In this document: positions 55,161-64,000 of the stretch, one piece after another
Layout of the letters: the number at the start of each line of letters is the position of its first letter
How positions within the stretch are numbered: the stretch's first letter is position 1
Assembly (NCBI GenBank): GCA_025602915.1
Contig: JAHLJZ010000108.1
Span: 1-64,000, forward strand
Direction: 5' to 3'
DNA length: 64,000 bases
From: Paraphysoderma sedebokerense
Taxonomy: Eukaryota; Blastocladiomycota; Physodermatomycetes; Physodermatales; Physodermataceae
Position numbers and translations under genes: made by a program
Notes under the pieces: generated by a model
Database searches by the model: none
Told to the model about the DNA's origin: nothing
The model's input: the letters and a program-made list of their open reading frames with translations, nothing else

Positions 55161-55387
55161 GGTTTTTCTTGCACTAGATTAATCGTTGTTTTCTTTTGTT
55201 GTATCTTTTTCTTCGATGTGAATAAATGTTCGAAATTCCCTCTTTCAAGGAGACAGGAATTCCGCTTGTGAACCATTCTGTGAACGAGTGAACCGAATCA
55301 GTGGAAACTATCAAACATGAATTTTCTCTAGAAAAAATGATTTTTGAGGTTTATTTTATTAAAACACTTTTATATATTATCCTCTGA

Positions 55388-57028
55388 TTAATATTGAACG
55401 CTGAATCCGTATTCTCTCAGCTTGTCACAACTATCTAATTTCATTTCCATCGCCTCTTTCCATTTTTGTTCATCCCTCTGTCCAAAGAACCATCCTCCTC
55501 TAGCTTGATTCAATTTCCTTTGCTTAAGGTCCACTTCTGCTCTACATTTCCCACTTAACCTTGTGAAAAACGTATTCTCGACTTTATCTTCCAGCTCGAC
55601 CATATACGAATCTGCATTATAAGAGGCTACAAAACTCGAATACGATTTCGGGTTGACGTAGTACGGAATGCGATGTGATCGGGTTTGCAAAGAAGTTGAA
55701 TAATAGGTTGACTTGCTCAGTGAAAAATCTGGGAGAGTGTACGAAGGCGAAAACAAGGTATTGAGAATGGATATGGCAAACAGAAGGAAAAGAGGGAACA
55801 ATTGGATGTACGGTGATATGTTGAAAGTGGTTTCGTGGTGTTGTTGATGCGATCGGTTTCGGGGATGATGAAATCGAGTTCGGGTCCGGGGTGTATGGAA
55901 TTGAGCTCGAAAGCCTTGAATGAGGGAAGGCGATTAGTACATAAATACATTGTTTGACGACAGCAAGATACACAAAAACTCACCAGGTCCGCCCAGGTCT
56001 CCAAAAAACATTCGAAATAATTCTTCTGGGTCTATTTCTCCCTCAAAAGCTTCACCGTGGAATCTTTGCGACCTAAAGCCAGACATTGACGGACCGGCGG
56101 CTGATCTTGAGTCCGGATCAAATCCATACTGATCATACTGCCTTCTTTTATCTTCGTCCCCTAATATTGCGAAAGCTTTGCTAACGGCTGTATAGTTTTA
56201 ATGAAAAATGTATATATTAGGAAAAGTCGACACACAAAAAGCATATACACCTAGGGAAAACGTTGCGGAAAAAGAGTCGAAAGCGAATGGTCCTAGTACC
56301 TTTGAAGGCTTAAAAATGTAATATAAACAACGAAATCCAATTAGTCTACAGTAATAAAGGGCAATACAAGCATGGTACAGCCGACATACCTTCATCAGCG
56401 CCCGGGGCGGAATTCTTGTCGGGATGTAACTGCAGAGCAAGCTAAGCAATATAGTTTTGGAGCAATTTCACAACGGAAATGTTAAATAGTCAACATCAAT
56501 TCAAGAACAATCAAAGATTAAGCCTCCTTCCCCAAGACAACTTTCTCAATTCAAGATCATATAAACTGAAAACCGAACCTTTCGATATGCTTTTTTAATT
56601 TCCGACTCCGATGCCGATTTCTCTAGCCCCAAAACAGCATAATAATCACTTGCATTCCTTTGCTTTATCTCTTTGACAGATGCTGCTTGTTCCGGTGTGA
56701 AATCTCTAGTCTGCCGCCCTTGATTATGGTCTCTTGAAGATGTTGTGGCCGAACTGTCGGAGGAAGGTTTTCGTCTGTTTCTCGGTTGAGTATGAGACGT
56801 AGAGGATGATGACGAGGATGCGGACGGTTTCGGGGAGGATGATGAGGAAGAATTTGAAGAGGATTGTGATTGTGATGAGAGTAAAGAGAGCAGTTTTTCT
56901 GCTTCGGGAGTTTGATGTAGAGATATTGATTTCTTGACGAATTTGATTGCTTTAGGGATATTGCCGTCCTGGTAAGCAGCTTTAGCGATATCGAGAGACC
57001 GCAGAGCCTCGTCCTTATTGATGACCAT
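55388..57028 (-). CDS. ER-membrane J-protein, DNAJB12/DNAJB14 type
   Basis: Five exons: 57028-56579, 56441-56390, 56308-56300 (9 nt), 56187-55984 and 55914-55388, giving 413 aa. It starts NKDEALRSLDIAKAAYQDGNIPKAIKFVKKS, the N-terminal helix typical of DNAJB12/14. A Ser-rich linker follows, then FTPEQAASVKEIKQR and the J domain (about 134-198) with HPD at 156-158 and DEDKRRQYDQYG. The G/F-like part has EIDPEELFRMFFGDLGG. A TM helix (about 275-293) precedes the DUF1977-like lumenal domain ending CDKLREYGFSVQY. The family recruits Hsp70 to the ER surface for degradation of misfolded membrane proteins. It is divergent from SPF1. Confidence 0.9.
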
Positions 57029-57553
57029 GACTGTGTGTCGATATAAACAACAGATGTGTCTTTCTGCTTTATATTTTTTTGGAAAAGAAAGATGGAATTT
57101 GAGAATTGGACGAGAGAGGGAACGCTCTTGTTTAATTGAGGCGAGAAACGAACAAAATTCAACGACGAGAATTATTATTATTTTTATCATTGCTATCATT
57201 GCTCTTTAAATTTATTTTAGTTCTTACCAATTTAATGAGATATACACTTTATACAATAAAATATAAAGTTTGTTTGAACATTTCTGATTAAGAGACATTT
57301 ATCGATGTATGAATCAATTCAAATAATAATGAGAAATTATGTACTTCGGCCAAATAATTACAGATAATGCAACAGATTAGAACAGCAATTATGGGATTAT
57401 TGCCAGTATTTTCTTCATAGTTGGCGCTCTAGAAACGAATGAGGAATGTTTTTTTTCTTTGTTGATTTTTGATTCCCTTTCCCGGTCGTTTGTTCAAATT
57501 TCCATTCCCGCAATTCCCGCATCATTTAAAACAAAAAGAAGAAATAGACGGAC
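57029..57553. promoter_or_regulatory. Divergent promoter region between the ER J-protein and SPF1
   Basis: The 525 bp between two start codons facing away from each other must hold both promoters. It is AT-rich (for example 57170-57370), with no obvious TATA box near either start. Shared regulation is inferred from arrangement only. Confidence 0.45.
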
Positions 57554-60500
57554 ATGTCTTCGGCTAAATTCAGTCAGAGAAACAGGTTTGAAGTCTGATA
57601 ATGGATATGTCAGAGTTATAGGTTTATACTAAATGTTCCTCACTTCACCATTATATTCAGACTCGTCCAGTCAAAGTCAATTCTCGCTTCTTCGCTACAT
57701 TCGCAATTACCGACACAACTTCATCTCTACGCTCTTCCATTCTCATCCTTCTATATCCTCTGGACATATGTGTATCTCTCGCATTACGATGTGTACTTGG
57801 GCTCGCAGGAATTCACCTCCCTCTCCTTGATCCTCCTCGTCAGCGCAAACGCTTTGGTGTTCTTGCTCGGGCAATGGAGTGTAACCATAAAAGCTTGGAT
57901 GACTTGTATGAAAGTATGGAAATCGTTAATTGTCTGACGCCATATTTTCTGGATGCATCCATACTGATTCTTTGTCGCTCTGTTAGACGAGTGATCCGTT
58001 CAAGGCCACTCATATTCGGGTCATTCCAACAGAACACCGAGGCTCTGGCGAATTATGTCCATTAATGAAAGCCAAGGTTGGTTTTTGTCTAATTTTATGA
58101 TACATGGGACAATTGTTGGAGGTAAATATGTCTAATCCTTTCTCTCTTTCTCAGGTCACGCAAATCGAGGGTAAAGCACGGAAGAACGAAACCCAAATCT
58201 ACTTTATCTTCCAAAAGAAAAAGTACATTTACAACTCCGACAAGAAATACTTTTTGAAAATCACCTACCCAACTTCTATTCCGTTTTCTCACTTTAAATC
58301 TTCAAAGGGTCATGAATCTAAAGACAAAGTACAATCGCAAATGCAGGAATATGGGAAAAACATATTTGATATCCCTATCCCGACTTTCATGGGTTTATTT
58401 AAAGAGCACGTAGTTGCTCCATTCTTTGTATTTCAACTGTTTTGCGTTGGATTGTGGTTTATGGATGAATACTGGTATTACTCCCTTTTCACCTTGTTTA
58501 TGTTGTTGGCCTTTGAATCGACCGTGGTCACACAGGTACGTAGATTCGTTTTCCACATTGGCCAATTGATGGCAATTTGCTAACATTGATGGTAAAAAGC
58601 GTCTGCGAACACTTCAAGAATTCCGAAACATGTCTCAAAAACCGTACAGCATCCATGTTTACAGAGAAAAGAGATGGATACCTGTGATGACAGATGATCT
58701 CATTCCTGGTGACATTATCAGCATCGGTAAGCCCCTCAATTGTTATCGCGGCTGTATTTCGTCTTCGGTTCGGTTCTAACTCAAATCTTTCCCCACACAG
58801 TCCGCTCAAAGGAAGACTCCCCGGTCCCTTGTGATATTCTCATCCTTAACGGGTCGTGTATTGTCAACGAAGCTATGCTCAGTGGGGAATCCACACCGCT
58901 GATCAAAGAATCCATCACTCTTCGCGATTCGAATGATTTATTCGATATAAATGGAGGTGACAAAGGAAACGTGTTATTCGGAGGAACAAAAGTCTTGCAA
59001 GTTTCGATCGGTAACGGGGAGGATGAAGATGATGGTGCAGAGGGTGATGGTAATAAGCAATTGGATCCACAAAATGAAGTACCGAATCCCCCAGATGGTG
59101 GTTGTAAGGGATATGTATTGCGTACTGGCTTTGGAACCTCTCAGGTATTTGCTTTTGATATCCCATTGCCCGCAGTTAAGCCGGTTTAACTAAACTGTGA
59201 ATTTTGTCAAATAAGGGCAAACTTGTTCGATTGATGGTCTATGGAACGGAGAGAGTCAGTGCCAATAATTTTGAATCCTTCATATTTATTCTATTTTTAT
59301 TAGTTTTCGCTATTTCAGCCTCGGCTTATGTCTGGATTGAAGGTTCATATGCCATCTTGATCTCTTCAGCGTCAAACTTTCTCTAATCCTACCCAAATTT
59401 ATCAAACAGGCTCCAAAGATCCGAACCGCAAAAAATCAAAATTAATATTGGACTGTATCTTAATCATTACGTCGGTTGTGCCACCGGAATTACCTATGGA
59501 GCTATCGATGGCAGTAAATACCAGTTTGATTGCTTTGTCTAAATTGGGTTAGTATGTGCACCATTCGATGTGCCTACTTTGCCTTCTCGCTTTATATTCG
59601 TTGATAATGGTAATAACATTAAGATATCCTCTTTTAGCGATCTATTGTACGGAGCCATTTAGAATTCCGTTTGCCGGAAAAATTGACATTTGTTGCTTTG
59701 ATAAAACTGGAACTCTGACTGGAGAAGATTTAGTCGTCGAAGGGGTAGCTGGGCTGAGGTAGTTACTCGTTACCTGATTTAGTTTTATAAGAGGCTAATG
59801 ATGTTAAAAAAACAATCTATCTCAGTAGCTCCGACATGACCGCCCTTCACCATCCTACGCAACTACCACTCTCAACCACCCTCACTCTTGCTTCAGCTCA
59901 AGCTTTAGTTAAATTGGAAGATAACATGATTGTTGGAGATCCCATGGAGAGGGCTACATTGGAAGCGGTCGGTTTCGAAATCGGTGCAGGAGATGTTGCC
60001 AAACCCAAACACGATTTCGTACCATATTCTTCTTCTGCCAATTCTAAAGCATCACAACAATCGAATGCTCCAAACAAAAATTTGCCAGCAAACTTGTCAA
60101 TTAAAATCATCCGAAAATTTCAATTCTCTTCAGCTTTGAAACGAATGTCTACCATTGCTCATATCACCGCCTCCTCGCCGTCACTTAACGAATGGGTCGC
60201 CTCAGTTAAAGGCGCTCCTGAAACCATTAAAGAGATGTTGAAACAAGATGGAATACCGAAGGGATATGACGAGACTTACAAATGGTTTGCGAGAAAGGGA
60301 AGCAGAGTTTTGGCTTTGGGATGGAAAAAGATGGACGGAAAGATGAATGCACATAAAGTATGAATCTAAGTACTCTGGTTGTCGTATTATCGTTAACCGA
60401 CATTCGATTTTGTGCATAGGTTAATGAGTTATCACGAGACCAAGTTGAATCTGATCTCAATTTTGCTGGATTCTTGGTTTTTCATTGCCCGTTAAAAGCG

Positions 60501-62820
60501 GATTCAGCCGATGCTTTGATTGAGTTGAATCAGGCTTCTCATAGAGTATGTTACTAATATTCTTTCAGCTATTGATGGGCAATTTTTTCTTTATTCTCTG
60601 CTTTCGTGCTAACTGTTATTCATGGGTTTGGTTAGACTGTTATGATTACCGGCGATAACGCATTAACTGCATGTCACGTAGCCAAGCAAGTGGAAATTGT
60701 TAACAAAGACGTGTTGATTTTGGATGTTCGCGACAATGGTATGTTTCGTCTACGTTATCGATTTCTTCCTTATTTTCGTAACAATACATTTCATTTGCTT
60801 TACGCTATTGATCAGAGTTATCATTTCAATCCATCGATGAATCCGTCACTATACCCTTTTCCGACCTTTTGATCTCATCCTCACCATCGTCAAAGGATTA
60901 TGATCTCGATTTAGATAAACTGGAGAAGTACGATTTGTGCGTCACAGGTAAGGCATTGGCTGCTGTGATTGCACTGGCTGGAAGCGGGACCGACAGGGTC
61001 GGCGCAAGTGGAAGTGGAAGTAGATTGGTTAGAGAAATAGTGAGGAGTGTGTGGGTTTGGGCTAGAGTGAGTCCCACTCAGAAAGTTTGTGATTTCATTG
61101 GTTTCTTTAGCTGATTAGTTCTTATATGTTAACACGTGTGCTCGCATTCTTCAGGAATTTATTCTCACTACTCTCAAATCATCCGGTTATACAACTCTCA
61201 TGGTCGGTGATGGAACCAATGATGTTGGTGCTCTAAAGCAAGCCCATATCGGAGTCGCATTATTAGATGGCAATCCGCAAGACTTGGAAAAAATTGCAAT
61301 TCACGGACGAATCAAAAGAATGCAGGAGATGTACGAGAAACAAAAGGCTATGGCTATTAAATGGAATATGCCGGTGCCAGAGATGCCTCGAATATTGAAG
61401 GAATTTGAGGAGAAGAAGAAGAAAGGTGGTAAAGAGAAGAAAGAAGTGAGTAAAAAGGAAGAGAAGAAAGTTGAAAATAAACCGTTGTCGCCATTGGAAG
61501 AAAAAAAGAAGAAAGCTGCTGAACAACAGGTTTGTTTGTCATTTCTAGTTTATTTCGGCCCTGAATTTGCTCTGTCGCTGTATTTGTGGGTAACATAATT
61601 TCGGTTATATAGGCTGCGATGGCTCAAAAAATGATGGAGGCATTAGGTGACATTGACGATGAACCCCCGGTTTTGAAATTTGGCGACGCTAGTATTGCTG
61701 CTCCGTTTACCTCTAAATTATCTACTGTCAAATCAAGTACGTCACTCTACAGTTTCTTCATTAACCTAAATCAGTGAATTAACTCATGCTTCCTCACTGA
61801 AACCTTCCAGTCACCAACATCATCAAACAAGGTCGCTGTACTCTAGTAACAACGATTCAAATGTACAAGATTTTAGCATTAAATTGCTTAATTTCGGCTT
61901 ATAGTATGAGTGTGTTATATCTTGATGGAATGAAATGGGGCGATTGGCAAATGACTATTCAGGGAATGTTAATCGCAGTGTGCTTCCTCTGTATCTCAAG
62001 AGGCCAGGTAAATCCATCCCGTTTATGTCGTTGTGTGCAGGTTATTGATTAACTTTCTTTATTTATCAGCCTCTTCACAAGCTATCAAAAGAACGACCCC
62101 TACCTAATATTTTCAATCTATATATATTTTTGTCCGTTCTTGGTCAATTCGCCATTCACTGTATTTCGTTAATATATGTGACAATGGAATGTAAGCGGCA
62201 TACTGGGTACGATTTTTCCGACTTTTAATGTTGCATTATTAAAGATGCGTTGTTCTGACTCAATAATTTGGAATAGGGAGCTAGAAATTGATTATGAAGG
62301 CGACAGAGAATTTGAACCGAACTTATTGAATAGTGGAGTGTATTTGTTATCGTTGTCTATGCAAGTTTCTACTTTTGCAATCAACTACCAGGTAGGCAAT
62401 CTTTAGATTCGTTCATTCATCATGGTTTGTTGAGAAAAAGTAACTAATTGTTGGATTTTTTTAGGGTCGCCCATTCCGTGAGAGTTTGACAGAGAATACA
62501 GCCTTATACCGAGGATTGGCAATGGTCGGTGGGATTGCTTTTACGGCTGCATTAGAGACATTTAAAGATTTGAATGAATGGCTTCAGTTAGTACCATTCC
62601 CGGAAGATGTAAGTCGTTAATTACTTTTGTTGGCATTTCATTGGCTTCTACGACTTATGTGTACTAAATTTGTCGTTTTCATTAGTTCTGGTGGAAGCTA
62701 ACAGGCGCTATGATTTTTGACTTTGGCGGAGCATGGTTATTTGATGTGGTTACGAAGAAACTGTTTGCTAACGCAAAACCCAAAAAAGGGTTGAAGTTGG
62801 ATCCAGAATTCTATCAATAA
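57554..62820 (+). CDS. SPF1: ER P5A-type ATPase SPF1 (ATP13A1 homologue)
   Basis: By my joins, twenty exons give 1,288 aa; the first is 57554-57585 and the last 62686-62820. P5A ATPases sit in the ER membrane and remove mis-inserted or mistargeted TM helices, with effects on ER lipids and glycosylation. Landmarks in order: [31 protein letters not shown], then the IPGD and ESTPL actuator motifs (ML-SGES), [13 protein letters not shown] (about 476-488), [15 protein letters not shown] with phosphorylated D519, [50 protein letters not shown] and a Lys/Glu-rich insert (about 940-1000). The C-terminal TM bundle has [15 protein letters not shown] and [16 protein letters not shown] is the P5 signature. 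Several exons are under 130 bp; intron density far exceeds that of the nearby surface-protein array. Confidence 0.95.
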
Positions 62821-63736
62821 TTTTAAATTTTTGTGAAGGATTATTTGTGAAGAATAATGAATTTATAGATTTGAATGGCCATCTTGTGTATTGATGTCAC
62901 ATATAATTAATTCAAAGAGAGAATCAGGGTTGCACCCCCACAATCAATTTTTCACATTATTATTCTGGGCTCAACTATACTATGTGCGATTTATCATTCC
63001 AAATTCAGTATTGGCAGAATTCTCCATCCATGGGAATCAGAACATAGCTTGTAATGTCAGTAAACCTGGAACCGACATTATCTTGCGACTCCTTTCTTCT
63101 CCTGATTTTTCACTGCGATCTGCTTGTCGGCAGTATTGCGCATTCAGTTACTGCTCTGTCTCGTCAGACGAGGAATCACTCACTTTATTACACTTATAAC
63201 AGCATTCGAGTTAACCATCCGTTCGTTCTCCATGGAGGACTAACGGATACTTCTCAGGTAACATAATGTGCTCTGCCGATTGTCACAATTCAACCGTAAT
63301 TGGATCACCAACCTGAGATAAGCTCTGTCCGTTGCTTCTCGGTTCAACGCGAAGCCCTGAGTTGAAATCTGCTTATTTTGGTTGCCATTATGATAGTTTG
63401 AGCTTAATTCAATCGAAGTTGTATAACTGCGCACCATATAATCATGTACAATGTATCGATATTAACACATTGTGTTCCGCAGTCTGAAAGAAACATATTT
63501 TGCGTCTAATCCACAACATTCATATTTGAAATTCATGAATTGAACCATTAAATGGATTGACTACGCACTTGAATATTATAATAACTATATTTAGGCTTCT
63601 GAATTTAACTTAGGAGCTCATTTTAGACACACCATGAGGACTTCTTTTCATTTAACAATATCCTCTATTTTGTCTGCGAATTTGCATAAATAAGAGAGTG
63701 GGCCGGATCGGGATTGGCAATTCAGTAAAACGAAAC
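62821..63736. other. Intergenic region at right end
   Basis: Contains the SPF1 3' UTR and the upstream region of the next gene. Frames at 62891-63437 overlap on both strands and have no support. Confidence 0.45.
63686..63694 (+). promoter_or_regulatory. TATA-like element of the last gene
   Basis: ATAAATAAG lies about 45 bp before the ATG at 63737, similar in place to the boxes of the lipase genes. Confidence 0.4.
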
Positions 63737-64000
63737 ATGCATTCCATCAACTGTTACTTCTTTATTGTCGTTGCTATATTTCATTCGCTTCAACTGCAAC
63801 CCATCTCTTTCGCACTTCCATCTCATAGTTGGTTAGACAAGCGGCAACTTCGGGTCAGGTCAACCCAAGAAAAATTGAATGAAACATCACAGAACATCAC
63901 ATTTTCCGGTGATTATACTTTCATACACGTTAATTGTTGTCATAATATCGGAACTAACTTTGTATTTCTGTTTATGCAATTTCTAGAATTTCCAAACGAC
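63737..64000 (+). CDS. Secreted protein, 5' part (3' end outside window)
   Basis: The ATG at 63737 opens a frame that begins MHSINCYFFIVVAIFHSLQL, a plausible signal peptide, followed by SFALPSHSWLDKRQLRV; the DKRQ could be a Kex2-type site (KR). The frame stays open to the window end, but a GTGATT donor at about 63909 and a TTTCTAG acceptor ending at about 63986 suggest an intron, so the mature start may be only about 57 codons. Not recognised. Confidence 0.45.
   Translation, partial: MHSINCYFFIVVAIFHSLQLQPISFALPSHSWLDKRQLRVRSTQEKLNETSQNITFSGDYTFIHVNCCHNIGTNFVFLFMQFLEFPND

Noticed and set aside
1-64000. Virus-derived or LTR elements, DNA transposons, tRNA and rRNA genes.
   Set aside because: I looked for reverse transcriptase, integrase, capsid and transposase motifs, terminal repeats and tRNA B-box patterns and saw none that stand up; small non-autonomous elements in the intergenic DNA cannot be excluded without a repeat library.

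Overview
The window looks like nuclear DNA of a fungus, most likely an early-diverging filamentous lineage (Mucoromycota in the broad sense; the assignment is an inference). It carries a fungal chitin synthase, a VID27 pair, a fungal-style ER P5A ATPase and many introns of about 50-110 bp with GTAAGT/GTATGT-type donors and YAG acceptors. Base composition is AT-leaning by eye; I did not compute it. I saw no rRNA, tRNA, CRISPR array, LTR element or transposase gene. Exon joins were made by hand from splice consensus, frame, paralogue comparison and family motifs. For nearly every spliced gene the exon lengths sum to a multiple of three.

Layout. 1-1.1 kb: 3' end of a class IV/CHS3-type chitin synthase. 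2.1-11.5 kb: a tandem pair of eleven-exon genes of about 1,200 codons. Each joins an N-terminal dynamin-type P-loop GTPase domain (Walker A near residue 66-73, DLPG at 207/209) to a C-terminal GT-A glycosyltransferase domain resembling the TET/JBP-associated (TAGT/GREB1) family (IPTY start, GIGRKR, VIDDDI), and ends in a short basic tail. This is the most unusual coding content here. 11.9-17.2 kb: two VID27 copies, the second lacking the N-terminal domain. 17.4-18.0 kb: a small orphan membrane protein. 18.7-26.8 kb: five secreted class 3 lipases in tandem plus one decayed lipase relic. 27-33 kb: an unknown small gene, PEX11, and a long basic disordered protein. 33.4-37.7 kb (minus strand): mitochondrial aconitase and a secreted/anchored His-rich protein.

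38.7-53.5 kb: nine tandem plus-strand genes for single-pass membrane proteins with Ser/Thr/Pro-rich outer regions, one TM helix, an Arg/Lys stop-transfer and a cytosolic tail. Six share short conserved tail motifs (RDSxSSFG; most also RQEVIIYMQYPET), three share a charged N-terminus (MEAExLxDRIR), and one ends in an SH3 domain. This looks like a locally expanded, fast-evolving surface-protein family.

54.2-62.8 kb: POLD4 (small subunit of DNA polymerase delta, with a PIP box), a DNAJB12-type ER J-protein with a 9-nt microexon, and, head-to-head with it, the ER P5A ATPase SPF1 in 20 exons. The right edge holds the first exon of a further secreted protein.

Functional links supported by sequence are limited. 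The ER J-protein and SPF1 share a 525-bp divergent intergenic region. The lipases form a secreted digestive or remodelling set. The membrane-protein array contains both PxxP-rich proteins and an SH3 protein, so interaction between members is possible but unproven.
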